Shown one piece after another: positions 54,422 to 63,476 of a stretch of 64,000 nucleotides of DNA. This stretch comes from a virus. The stretch covers positions 186,001 to 250,000 of the IMG/VR virus record IMGVR_UViG_3300037882_003354. One strand, given 5' to 3'. The notes under the pieces are model-generated. The model did no database searches and was not told where the DNA came from. It worked only from the letters and a program-made list of their open reading frames with translations. Numbering within the stretch: position 1 is the stretch's first letter; each line of letters starts with the position of its first letter. The translations under genes and the position numbers were made by a program.

Positions 54422-55492
54422 ATGCCAAATGTAACCCAACTGCCAATAATTAACACAGCCACATCACAAACATTCTTCATGGTTGTTGATAACAGGCTGA
54501 CCAAACGATTGAATTTCCAGTCATTGCCCAGCAGCTTTGTTGGATATGTGGGATCGCGCGGCGCCGTGGGCCCAATCGGACCACTGGGAAATACTGGACC
54601 TTCAGGGCCACAGGGGCTGACTGGCTCAGTGGGCCCGCAGGGGCCCAGGGGTGAGGTGGGGTATTCAGGCAGTCTGGGGGATTTGGGTTACACGGGCAGT
54701 ATTGGCATAGGATACGCTGGATCTTTCGGCCTGCAGGGGTATCCTGGTGAAATCGGGGTCACGGGGTATGTGGGTAGCATTGGCTATACGGGCTCAATAG
54801 GCCCAGTGGGCCCAGCAGGTGGATACACCGGCAGTCAGGGTGATCCCGGACCCATTGGTTCTCGCGGGGATCCGGGCGGATATACTGGCAGTCAAGGTGA
54901 CATTGGATATTCCGGCAGTGCATCTCGTGATGGATATGCAGGATCTGCGGGCTACGCAGGATCTCAGGGATTCATTGGCTATGCTGGATCACGCGGTGGC
55001 GAGGGACTGCCGGGATATGCTGGAAGTGCCGTGTCAGGACCACGCGGATACACAGGCAGCATGGTGGTGGGATACGCTGGTTCAGCAGCCAGCAGCGGAG
55101 GAATTGGCCTAAACAGTCGGACAACAGCCAGCGTGACCACAGCCTTGATTGCTAATGGCGTCACCACGCAGATAACTTTGTCTGGCTATAAGACCTACAT
55201 GTTGAGCAAGGTGGTCACCTCTGATGCATCATGGATCAGGATATATACTGATCCGTCCAATCGAGCCTCTGACCTAGTGCGTTTGATTGGAAATGACCCT
55301 GTGCCAGGCAGCGGAGTCATTGCCGAGGTGGTTACTACTCCGGCACTGCTAACTCAAATGATCACGCCTGGTGTGATTGGATTCAATGGTGAAACTCCTG
55401 CAAATAATAGTATCTTTTTAAATGTCACCAACAATAGCGGTAGCACACGAGCAATCACAGTGACATTGACTTTACTTCAACTGGAAGCATGA
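54422..55492 (+). CDS. Collagen-like fibre protein, 356 aa
   Basis: Residues 1-38 are a short head (MPNVTQLPIINTATSQTFFMVVDN). Residues 40-220 are collagen-like Gly-x-y repeats, first GPIGPLGNTGPSGPQG type and then a special GYTGS/GYAGS type. They probably form a triple helix or a similar rigid rod. The last 135 residues (RTTASVTTALIANGVTTQITLSGYKTYMLSKVVTSDASWIRIYTDPS to VTLTLLQLEA) form a beta-sandwich knob. It likely projects from the baseplate. It overlaps the subtilase gene by 4 nt (ATGA), so both are made together. Confidence 0.85.
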   Translation: MPNVTQLPIINTATSQTFFMVVDNRLTKRLNFQSLPSSFVGYVGSRGAVGPIGPLGNTGPSGPQGLTGSVGPQGPRGEVGYSGSLGDLGYTGSIGIGYAGSFGLQGYPGEIGVTGYVGSIGYTGSIGPVGPAGGYTGSQGDPGPIGSRGDPGGYTGSQGDIGYSGSASRDGYAGSAGYAGSQGFIGYAGSRGGEGLPGYAGSAVSGPRGYTGSMVVGYAGSAASSGGIGLNSRTTASVTTALIANGVTTQITLSGYKTYMLSKVVTSDASWIRIYTDPSNRASDLVRLIGNDPVPGSGVIAEVVTTPALLTQMITPGVIGFNGETPANNSIFLNVTNNSGSTRAITVTLTLLQLEA

Positions 55493-57162
55493 TGGCTGAA
55501 CGAGAATATGTGGTGAGCCTCCATAACCACCAAGACTTAACATCTTTCTATGGTGATATGGAAACGCCTGGTGGAAATTTATACATTCCAAATAGAGCGG
55601 TTCCAGTGCATGCTAGACGCCCCATCAGCAGAAATACACATTACTTATTAACAGAACAAGAAGCAGAAACCATACGACATGATCCGCGTGTGGCTGCCGT
55701 CGAATTAAGTCTAAAAGAACAAGGGGCAGAATATCGTCCTTGCTGGACACAGATCAGTAGTTTTTGGAACAAGTCCAGTCAATTGTCTAATACAAGCGTG
55801 TATCCCAATTGGGGATTGTTGAGGTGTACAAATGGGTCACAGATCCCCAATTGGGGATCAGACGGTGTGGTCAATCAATCAGCCACAATTAAGACAACGT
55901 CCAGCGGCCAGGGTGTTGATGTTGTGGTGATCGACGGTCACATGGATCCGGAACACCCCGAGTTTTCCAGTAGTGTTTCCGGCATTGGGGAATCCAGAGT
56001 AAATCAATTCAACTGGTTGTCTTTGACACCACTGGTTGACCGGGGAGCTGCTGGGACTTATCAGTATGCCCCGTATGTTGATCCCACTTACGCCGATACC
56101 GATGCAGACGGAATATCTGACAGGACTTTTGACAACGATCATGGATGCCATGTGGCAGGGATTGTTGCTGGAAACACGCAGGGTTGGGCAAGGGATTCTA
56201 TAATTTATAACATCAGCCCCTATCGAACCAGTCCAAGTTATGTGGAACATTTTATGGATTATGTAAGGGTATGGCACAGCACCAAGTCCATAGAACCCTA
56301 CAATGGAATCAAACGACCTACCATTGTGAATCTCAGTGCTGGAATTTATCGTGAGGTGAATATAACAAATATTACCCAGGTGGCCTATCGTGGTGTCGTC
56401 AACTCCGGGCCTTTTACATCCAACCAGTTGCAGGGCTATGGCATATACAATGCTGACGGGTTTGCTCAGGTTCCTTTAAGATATCCGGCAGCGGAAATTG
56501 ACATTCAAGAAGCCATGGCTGCTGGTGTGATTGTGGTGGGCGCCGCCGGGAATGACCATTCAAAAATCAGCCTTCCCAGTTCCGATCCCGCTGACGATTA
56601 CAATAATTATTTTGTTGACAATACAAACGGTCTTCAGTATTCATATTACAATCGAGGCACAGTTACTTCAGCACCGGGTGTGATCACAGTTGGATCGGTA
56701 GGAGCCACAGCCATTGAAAGAAAAGCAACCTATAGCAATTGTGGTCCCCGGGTGGATGTATACGCACCAGGCACGTACATAACCAGTAGCATTAATTCTG
56801 ACTCTGCTGGATCTGTGACTGACCGGCGAAACACTGCTTTTTACCAAAACAAGTATTCTGGAACATCAGTGGCGGCCCCGCAAGTTGCTGGAGTGCTGGC
56901 ATGTTTGGCTGAAACCTGGCCCAACATGACTCAGGCCCAGGCCCTGGAATATATAACACTGCACGCAAAACAAAACCAGATCACAGCCACCACTGGCGGG
57001 CCCGCAGACTTTACAGACTTGCAGGGTTCATATAACAGATATCTGTGTTATGTCAAAGAGCGACCAGAAAGTGGCCAGGTATATCCCAAGGTAAATCAGG
57101 GAAATCGAAAAGCCACCGGCATGCTGTATCCAAGACCCAAAATATATCGCTATGGAAGATGA
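55489..57162 (+). CDS. Subtilisin-like serine protease (S8) with N-terminal prodomain, 557 aa
   Basis: A secreted-type subtilase in a phage virion operon. Residues 5-80 look like an inhibitor-I9-type prodomain (EYVVSLHNHQDLTSFYGD, LLTEQEAETIRHDPRVAAVELS). Catalytic motifs are complete: Asp149 in VVVIDGHMDPEHPEF, His218 in DHGCHVAGIVAG, oxyanion Asn355 in VGAAGND and Ser460 in SGTSVAAPQVAG. There is no signal peptide, which fits a virion or cytoplasmic protein. The tail (residues 525-557) is basic and Tyr/Pro-rich. Possible tasks are maturing fibre or baseplate proteins, or degrading host surface proteins. Which one is not known. Confidence 0.9.
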   Translation: MMAEREYVVSLHNHQDLTSFYGDMETPGGNLYIPNRAVPVHARRPISRNTHYLLTEQEAETIRHDPRVAAVELSLKEQGAEYRPCWTQISSFWNKSSQLSNTSVYPNWGLLRCTNGSQIPNWGSDGVVNQSATIKTTSSGQGVDVVVIDGHMDPEHPEFSSSVSGIGESRVNQFNWLSLTPLVDRGAAGTYQYAPYVDPTYADTDADGISDRTFDNDHGCHVAGIVAGNTQGWARDSIIYNISPYRTSPSYVEHFMDYVRVWHSTKSIEPYNGIKRPTIVNLSAGIYREVNITNITQVAYRGVVNSGPFTSNQLQGYGIYNADGFAQVPLRYPAAEIDIQEAMAAGVIVVGAAGNDHSKISLPSSDPADDYNNYFVDNTNGLQYSYYNRGTVTSAPGVITVGSVGATAIERKATYSNCGPRVDVYAPGTYITSSINSDSAGSVTDRRNTAFYQNKYSGTSVAAPQVAGVLACLAETWPNMTQAQALEYITLHAKQNQITATTGGPADFTDLQGSYNRYLCYVKERPESGQVYPKVNQGNRKATGMLYPRPKIYRYGR

Positions 57163-57180
57163 CCTGCCAAGAATTTTTTA

Positions 57181-57188
57181 AATAAATA
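57181..57188 (+). promoter_or_regulatory. Late promoter box AATAAATA
   Basis: NNTAAATA box in the gap after the protease gene, ending 5 nt before the ATG at 57194. There is no ribosome site. Confidence 0.55.
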
Positions 57189-57193
57189 TCATT

Positions 57194-57841
57194 ATGAATA
57201 AACAATTACCTCCCATCGTGCAACACGATAAGCCAAAACCCAATGAGCAAGGATCCATTAAGATTCAGGGCCACATCAAGATCTTTGATCCACAGACCAA
57301 GGAAGTGTTTATCGACAAGCGTAATGCTGTGCATTATGAGAATTTCAGCATGGCGCTGGCCAACAGCCTGAGCAATCAGGGATACGGAACCATTGCAGAA
57401 ATTGCATTTGGTAACGGAGGCACGCGGGTGGATGAGACTGGCATCATCACATACCTGACTCCCAATGTCATAGGTTCCAATGCTAGTTTATATAACGAGA
57501 CATATGTCAAAGTTGTTGATGGTCGCCAACCCACTGACCTGGACCCTGCTAGAAACTTTATGGAGGTTCGCCATGTCACCGGCACCTATTATTCAGACAT
57601 CCTGGTCAGTTGTTTGCTGGATTTTGGAGAACCCAATGGTCAGCAGGCTTTTGACAACGCCACCAATTCCGACGGCAACTTTGTATTTGATGAACTGGGT
57701 TTGAAAGCATACACCCCAGATGGTCCGGGGCTGGGCGATTTACTCACTCATGTTATTTTCCACCCTGTGCAAAAGTCTTTGAACAGAATGATTCAAATTG
57801 ATTATACTGTCAGGGTTCAAAGTCTAAGTAGCGGAATATAA
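57194..57841 (+). CDS. Virion structural-type protein, 215 aa
   Basis: A compact alpha/beta protein: IKIQGHIKIFDPQTKEVFIDKRNAVHYENFSMALANSL at the N-terminus, AEIAFGNGGTRVDETG in the middle and a C-terminal strand pair (HPVQKSLNRMIQIDYTVRVQSL). Proteins of this size stand just before tail fibre genes in several T4-like marine phages. It may be a fibre-attachment or baseplate-fringe protein. It starts a new late unit (box 5 nt upstream) and is followed 2 nt later by the first tail fibre gene. I cannot name the family. Confidence 0.65.
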   Translation: MNKQLPPIVQHDKPKPNEQGSIKIQGHIKIFDPQTKEVFIDKRNAVHYENFSMALANSLSNQGYGTIAEIAFGNGGTRVDETGIITYLTPNVIGSNASLYNETYVKVVDGRQPTDLDPARNFMEVRHVTGTYYSDILVSCLLDFGEPNGQQAFDNATNSDGNFVFDELGLKAYTPDGPGLGDLLTHVIFHPVQKSLNRMIQIDYTVRVQSLSSGI

Positions 57842-57843
57842 TC

Positions 57844-59604
57844 ATGCCATATACATTAAATTTTTCTGATCCCACAAAATCTGATACAGTGATAGTGCCG
57901 GACATGCCGCCCGGTATCAACGCCATCGACACCAGCCTGTCTTTGGTTGGCAAAGGATATCCCAATTACGGAATAAAATATGCAGAAAACTTTTTGAGGT
58001 TGTTGGAGAATTTTGCCAGCCCAACCCCTCCTCAAAATCCCATTGAGGGTCAGTTATGGTATGATACCAGCAATCAGTCCAATAAAGTTTTGAAAATCAT
58101 GGACGGTACTGCGGGATCCACACGCTGGCCCAATGCAAACGGCATCTATCAGCAGGGTTACGACCCTAGAACTACAAATGCCGTTTTAAAAATTGGCGAC
58201 ATCTGGGTGGATACTGTAAGCAATCAGGTTAAAATTTTTAATTCTAATGATTGGACACTGGTGGGCCCACCGTCTGTAACCACAGTCACTGGTGCTGTAC
58301 CTGAACAAATAATTGATGTGCTAAACGTCAATCATTGGGTGATTAAAAATTATGTGGACAGTGTGGTAGTTTCCGTTGTAGCGTCTGAGACCTTTACACC
58401 AAAATTGTCTATACCTGGGTTTTTATCCTTGCAGCGCGGAGTCAATGTGACCGACACGGGGGTATTTGACGGTGCTTCGTCGTCCGCTCAGGGTCTGACC
58501 ATCAACAACTTCAACTATCCAGCCGAATCCTTTTTAAGAAAAGACGATCAGTCCTTGTCCGGTCAGATTGTAACTGGCAAGATTATATTCCAAACTCCCG
58601 AAGCACAGTCTGGTGCACAAGGGCGTGATGGCATTGTGATCAATACCGGTGTGACCAACGAATACACACAGTTTTATAAATTGGGCAATGATGCAGTGCT
58701 TTTGAATTATAAAACTGGCGGCAAGATAGTTTTTCAAACAAAGACTGGCGCAGGCAATGCGCTAGGCACTGTGTTGACCATTGATAATAAAACAGTGGGA
58801 ATTAACACGTCTACCACTGCTGCATCTCCAGCACTGGATGTTTTTGGGACCACCAGAATATCCAGCACACTGAGTGTGATGACCACCTCTGGCGTTTCAA
58901 TCAGCACCCTGGGTGGCATGAGTGTTGGACGAGATCTGGCAGTTTCTGGAAATTTGACAGTGGCCGAAATAACTGCCACCATGTTGACTGTGGGACCTTA
59001 TCCTGGTCAGGGAACCGCCATTGCAACACCCAGTGCCGATACGTATGACATTGGTTCCCGGGATTACCCATTTAGGCATATATATGCAATGAATATAGGA
59101 TCCACTGGGTCAATTATATACGGATCTATACAAGGTACTGCCAACGGTCTCTCTGCCTCTACATTATTTAAATTACAAGGTCAGGTTACTGCAACATCAT
59201 TCTTGTTCTCAGGGACTGGCACCCAGGCGACTTTTGACACCACACTGACTAGATCAGCCATCACTGCTCATCCAATATTGACCGGCCCTGCAGCCACAGC
59301 TGGTACATTGACGTTGCTGGCATTAAACACTGCAACCAATACATCAGTTCTGCAGCAGGTGAGCAAGCGAGATTTCTTAAGTGACATTTCTTTTCCTGGC
59401 ATGATGGTGGCATACGGCGGCCTGGTGGCGCCAGACAGCTGGTTGTTGTGTGACGGGAGTGCATATACAGTGACGGCATATCCTGCATTGTTTGAGGTAA
59501 TTGGGCAACGTTATGGGGGAGAGTCCGGCTTTTTTAAAGTACCCAGCTACTCGACCAGCACCAACACAGGCAGCTATACCATAAATTATATTATAAAGAC
59601 TTAA
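57844..59604 (+). CDS. Tail fibre protein with tail-collar domain, 586 aa
   Basis: Residues 1-150 share a module with the next three genes: TSLSLVGKGYPNYGIKYAENFLRLLENFASPTPPQNPIEGQLWYDT, then a GDIWVDTVSNQVKIFN strand. Residues 330-450 contain beta-helix-like shaft motifs (DVFGTTRISSTLSVMTTSGVSISTLGGMSVGRDLAVSGNLTV). The C-terminus (residues about 515-586) is a phage tail collar domain: PGMMVAYGGLVAPDSWLLCDGSAYTVTAYPALFEVIGQRYGG, as in T4 gp12-type fibres. It is probably a short tail fibre or host-binding adhesin. The next gene starts 3 nt after its stop. Confidence 0.85.
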   Translation: MPYTLNFSDPTKSDTVIVPDMPPGINAIDTSLSLVGKGYPNYGIKYAENFLRLLENFASPTPPQNPIEGQLWYDTSNQSNKVLKIMDGTAGSTRWPNANGIYQQGYDPRTTNAVLKIGDIWVDTVSNQVKIFNSNDWTLVGPPSVTTVTGAVPEQIIDVLNVNHWVIKNYVDSVVVSVVASETFTPKLSIPGFLSLQRGVNVTDTGVFDGASSSAQGLTINNFNYPAESFLRKDDQSLSGQIVTGKIIFQTPEAQSGAQGRDGIVINTGVTNEYTQFYKLGNDAVLLNYKTGGKIVFQTKTGAGNALGTVLTIDNKTVGINTSTTAASPALDVFGTTRISSTLSVMTTSGVSISTLGGMSVGRDLAVSGNLTVAEITATMLTVGPYPGQGTAIATPSADTYDIGSRDYPFRHIYAMNIGSTGSIIYGSIQGTANGLSASTLFKLQGQVTATSFLFSGTGTQATFDTTLTRSAITAHPILTGPAATAGTLTLLALNTATNTSVLQQVSKRDFLSDISFPGMMVAYGGLVAPDSWLLCDGSAYTVTAYPALFEVIGQRYGGESGFFKVPSYSTSTNTGSYTINYIIKT

Positions 59605-59607
59605 CAC

Positions 59608-60591
59608 ATGGCCTACACAATATTAAATGCAGACGGCACCACACTGCTGCTACTAGCAGACAACATTACTGATAAAGTTACCACCAGTCTGGACCTGGTT
59701 GGAAGAAATGTCAACTCATATGGGCAGTCAGTCAACAATAATTTTGTAAAACTACTGGAAAACTTTGCAAGTTCAGCCAGTACTCCGCCCAGGTCTCCCT
59801 TGGTGGGGCAGCTTTGGTACAATACAACCAACCGACGATTGAATATTTACGACAACGGGTTCAAGTCAGTCAGCGGCGCGCTGGTGGCGGCGGCCCAGCC
59901 CACCATCATCTCTTCAGGAGACTTTTGGTGGGACACAGTGAACGAACAATTGAGGGTGTTCAATGGCACACAAAACTATCTGGTGGGCCCACTCTTTCCC
60001 AAGGAAGTTGGCGAAACTGGTTGGGTACTGCCCGCCGTCACCATCAACGACGATGAAAACATTCCACAACAGGTCACCTTGTTGAGAAATCACGGACAAT
60101 TTGTCGGCATGATGTCAAATGCTAAATTTGACATGACCACAGCTACGTCACAAGTTTACTTTAACACATCCACCACTGCCACGGTGGTGTCCGGTCTTAC
60201 TATAGATGGCGACATTCGATTTACAGGGCAAATGACCGATCGCCATCTTTCAGCTGGTGTGAATATTGAAATTATGGCACGCGAGTCCTCTAATGTAAGA
60301 AACTATCCGGAATACATCATTCAAAATACAGCCATATCAGCAATGTTGGAAAAAATGTTTCCTTTTGTGGCAAGTGTTGAGGATGACGAAGTGGGAGTTC
60401 CCATGGGATCCGAGTGCAGAGTCAACTGCGATCATAATTTACCGGGTTTAGGCATGCAGGTCAGGCGGTTTCGTGTGGCTAACACAGGCGGTAGTATAGG
60501 CTGGAAGCCTTATGAAGTATATCCATACACTTTTGCTGATAATGGATTAGAGGATTCAAATATAATGTATGAAATTTATCGAGCAGCATAA
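59608..60591 (+). CDS. Tail fibre-type paralogue, 327 aa
   Basis: The N-terminal 110 residues match the module of its neighbours (TSLDLVGRNVNSYGQSVNNNFVKLLENFASSA, GQLWYNTTNRRLNIYDNG, GDFWWDTVNEQLRVFNG). The middle has a strand set around PQQVTLLRNHGQFVGMMSNAKF, also found in the 549-aa paralogue as IPHAVINCVLNGEVIAIMTKDSF. It lacks a tail collar domain and ends in a distinct domain (VRNYPEYIIQNTAISAMLEKMFPFVASVEDDEVGVPMGSECRVNCDHN). It could be a shorter fibre or an adaptor for the other fibres. Confidence 0.75.
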   Translation: MAYTILNADGTTLLLLADNITDKVTTSLDLVGRNVNSYGQSVNNNFVKLLENFASSASTPPRSPLVGQLWYNTTNRRLNIYDNGFKSVSGALVAAAQPTIISSGDFWWDTVNEQLRVFNGTQNYLVGPLFPKEVGETGWVLPAVTINDDENIPQQVTLLRNHGQFVGMMSNAKFDMTTATSQVYFNTSTTATVVSGLTIDGDIRFTGQMTDRHLSAGVNIEIMARESSNVRNYPEYIIQNTAISAMLEKMFPFVASVEDDEVGVPMGSECRVNCDHNLPGLGMQVRRFRVANTGGSIGWKPYEVYPYTFADNGLEDSNIMYEIYRAA

Positions 60592-60600
60592 GGAAAAATC

Positions 60601-62250
60601 ATGGCATATGAAATAACCAAAAGCGACGGCACAAGACTCACTCTTGTCAAAGATGGATTGATCGATCAAACCAGCTCAAGTCTGGTTTTCGTGGGCAAGA
60701 CTGTGGTCAACTACGGACAAATACAGAATACCAATTTCCTGCATCTGCTGGAACACTTTGCCGATACCACTGAACCGCCCAACAAGTTAACCGGTCAACT
60801 CTGGTTTGACACCAGCACAAATACTTTAAAACTCTACAATCAAAATTCTAATGCCTGGCAGACCATCAGTGTGCTCTCCTACTCCCCCAGTTCTGCTCGA
60901 GCTAACTATCAAGGAAATTTATGGTATGACAGCGACAATCAGCAGTTGTATATCAACACTGGCGGCGCATTTACTTTAATTGGACCCGACGGCGCACCTG
61001 GATTTTCCACCACTAGATGGGAATCCGATGTGTTGGAGGATACAACTGATATTCCGCATGCTGTTATAAACTGTGTACTCAATGGCGAAGTGATTGCTAT
61101 CATGACCAAGGACAGTTTTGAAATCAAGCCCAGTGCCATCATACCAGGATTCAGGATTCTAGGCCGAGGCATGAATTTTAAAAACGGAACAACCACTGAT
61201 GTTCAGTTATACGGTATAAGTCAATTTGCGTTTAATTCAGATGCCTTGAAGAGTCAGGACGGTGATGAATATATAACTCCATCGGTGGCCAGTGTGGCCA
61301 ATTCCATCATGCAACGTGATGACAGTGGCAACACCAACATCTTAAAATTAACAGCATCAGAACTGGCGTCCAACAATGGTGTGTTGTCAGGCCCGTGGAA
61401 AATTAATACAGATCTAACACCTGTTGCCGACGCTACAATCAATCTGGGAGCCGCTGATCTCACCTGGAACAATGTGTATGTCAAGCAAGTGCGGGCTGGT
61501 GACATTTCTGTCACCAATCAAGTGACTGCGTCAGTGGTAAAATTTTCCACGTTACAAGATCCACAGAATACTAATATAATAAAATTTGACAAGGACGTGG
61601 CCCTGGCGGCCAATAGTGACAGCAATTTAACCACTCAACGAGCAGTCAAGACTTATATTGATAAAGTAGTTGCAGATGAAGTGGCCGCTAGAATTAGTGC
61701 AATAAATACTGTGTCAACTAGAATTACCAATCTGGTATTTGTTCCGGCGGGTTGTGTGTTTTATACCGCCAGCGATGAGGTTCCCACTGGTTATCTCCGA
61801 GCCGAGGGCCAACTGGTAAGTAAAACTGGGATATATGCTGCATTGTTTGCTGCGATAGGTATACGGTATGGGGGTGACGGCAATCCAAATTTCAGACTTC
61901 CAGATCTCAGAGGTGAATTTATCCGAGGCGTGTCTTCCGGTCGGTCAGGTGTCGCAAACAGAGGATTGGCAACATTTGAGGACGATTCCATGGCGGAGCA
62001 CCGACACTATATATTTAAAGCAGTTCCGTATAATACATACTACGCAGGCGATTATGAAATAAATGGGAACGCAAATTATGCTCCCGTGTCCATGGTTACT
62101 AGAAGTGATAGGGACGAATCATACATCATTAGTGCTAATAGAAGATCCCAGGATGCAGGTAATGCCAATGTTGGTCTAACTTCCCCAGCGGGCAGTGGAA
62201 GTGAAACCCGCCCAAGAAACCTTGCACTATATGCAATTATCAAATATTAA
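60601..62250 (+). CDS. Tail fibre protein with tail-collar domain, 549 aa
   Basis: The third paralogue. N-terminal module (SSLVFVGKTVVNYGQIQNTNFLHLLEHFAD, GQLWFDTSTNTLKLYNQ), a middle with ADATINLGAADLTWNNVYVKQVRAGDISV, a coiled segment (residues 340-380), then a collar domain: FVPAGCVFYTASDEVPTGYLRAEGQLVSKTGIYAALFAAIGIRYGGDGNPNFRLPDLRGEFIRG. The RLPDLRGEFIRG motif is the classic tail collar end. The terminal 100 residues (AEHRHYIFKA to NLALYAIIKY) resemble phage fibre tips. It probably binds the host. Ribosome site weak (AAGGAAAAATC). Confidence 0.85.
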   Translation: MAYEITKSDGTRLTLVKDGLIDQTSSSLVFVGKTVVNYGQIQNTNFLHLLEHFADTTEPPNKLTGQLWFDTSTNTLKLYNQNSNAWQTISVLSYSPSSARANYQGNLWYDSDNQQLYINTGGAFTLIGPDGAPGFSTTRWESDVLEDTTDIPHAVINCVLNGEVIAIMTKDSFEIKPSAIIPGFRILGRGMNFKNGTTTDVQLYGISQFAFNSDALKSQDGDEYITPSVASVANSIMQRDDSGNTNILKLTASELASNNGVLSGPWKINTDLTPVADATINLGAADLTWNNVYVKQVRAGDISVTNQVTASVVKFSTLQDPQNTNIIKFDKDVALAANSDSNLTTQRAVKTYIDKVVADEVAARISAINTVSTRITNLVFVPAGCVFYTASDEVPTGYLRAEGQLVSKTGIYAALFAAIGIRYGGDGNPNFRLPDLRGEFIRGVSSGRSGVANRGLATFEDDSMAEHRHYIFKAVPYNTYYAGDYEINGNANYAPVSMVTRSDRDESYIISANRRSQDAGNANVGLTSPAGSGSETRPRNLALYAIIKY

Positions 62251-62264
62251 ACTGGTTAACAAAC

Positions 62265-63476
62265 ATGCCTTATATTTTAAATAAAACCAACGGTGCCAAA
62301 CTGGCCACAGTGGATGATGGAGCCGCCAATGTCTCAACAAGCCTGACTTTCGTGGGTAGGAATTATTCAGGCTATGGTGAGATTGTAAACGAAAACTTTC
62401 TTAAATTACTGGAAAGTTCGGCCAACACCACCGCGCCTGCAAAACCCATTCAAGGACAACTGTGGTTTGACACCAACAACACCAGCCAACGATTGAACGT
62501 GTGCCATGACGGCAAGTCTTTCAAGACCCTGGCCAATCTGTTCATACAAAACACCACGCCCGTTACCACCATTCGAGGAGACCTCTGGTGGGATTCTCAA
62601 AACAATCAACTCAGGGCGTATAACGGCACTATATTTCAATTAATTGGGCCACCCACCAGTCGTTCGTCAAAATCATCTTGGGATTTTACAGAAGAAGCCA
62701 GCACAGCCGATGTCAATACATTTAACCCCATCATAGAGGGACGAATTTCAACCAATGTGGTGGTGGTGGTTTCGGATGACGAATTCAACCCCTTGCAAAC
62801 CTCAGAATTACGCCGGTCATTCCCTGTGATCAAACGCGGTGTAACCCTGGCTGGCACAACCAGTACTGGGGTAAGTGCAACTTCAGCGTCAGACGGTTAC
62901 ATACTCTGGGGCACGGCAGCCAACGCACTCACAGCCAATGCCAGCGCCACGGTTGATGTGTTGCCCGGTACCACTGGTACATATTATGTTCCCTTGCTAA
63001 ACTCTGTGTCTGGCACAGGATTACCAGTGTTCTCCAGCAGCAACCTCAGCTATGACTACAATACCCGTGTGCTGTCTGCCACAGCCCTGGCGGCCCGATA
63101 TGCCGACCTTGCCGAACGTTATGCGGCTGATGACACATACGAAGAGGGAACTGTGGTGGTGATTGGCGGCGACTTTGAAGTCACGGTCACAACCGAATGT
63201 GCCAGTACAGCGGTGGCAGGCATAGTGAGTAAAAACCCTGCGTATATGATGAATTCTGAGGCTGGAAGTGACCAAACACACCCATATATTGCTCTAAAAG
63301 GCCGAGTTCCATGTAAAATCGTGGGCCAAGTGAACATGGGTGACTTATTGGTTACCAGTGTACACCCAGGGTACGCTTGTGCCTGGCAACCGGGCGACAG
63401 TCCCAATGCAGTCATAGGAAAAGCCCTGAGATCGCAATCCGAGGGCTTTGGGGTAATTGAAGTTCTGGTGGTTTAA
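62265..63476 (+). CDS. Tail fibre protein with AERY-type C-terminal domain, 403 aa
   Basis: The fourth paralogue. The N-terminal module is present (TSLTFVGRNYSGYGEIVNENFLKLLESSA, GQLWFDTNNTSQRLNVCH, GDLWWDSQNNQLRAYNG). The C-terminal 135 residues differ from the collar type: ARYADLAERYAADDTYEEGTVVVIGGDFEVTVT, then AGIVSKNPAYMMNSEAG, GRVPCKIVGQVNMGDLLVTS and AVIGKALRSQSEGFGVIEV. Domains with LAERY and NPAYMMN are common at the ends of marine phage fibre proteins, where they may act as an assembly chaperone or adhesin. It ends 4 bases into the thymidylate synthase gene on the other strand. Confidence 0.8.
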   Translation: MPYILNKTNGAKLATVDDGAANVSTSLTFVGRNYSGYGEIVNENFLKLLESSANTTAPAKPIQGQLWFDTNNTSQRLNVCHDGKSFKTLANLFIQNTTPVTTIRGDLWWDSQNNQLRAYNGTIFQLIGPPTSRSSKSSWDFTEEASTADVNTFNPIIEGRISTNVVVVVSDDEFNPLQTSELRRSFPVIKRGVTLAGTTSTGVSATSASDGYILWGTAANALTANASATVDVLPGTTGTYYVPLLNSVSGTGLPVFSSSNLSYDYNTRVLSATALAARYADLAERYAADDTYEEGTVVVIGGDFEVTVTTECASTAVAGIVSKNPAYMMNSEAGSDQTHPYIALKGRVPCKIVGQVNMGDLLVTSVHPGYACAWQPGDSPNAVIGKALRSQSEGFGVIEVLVV

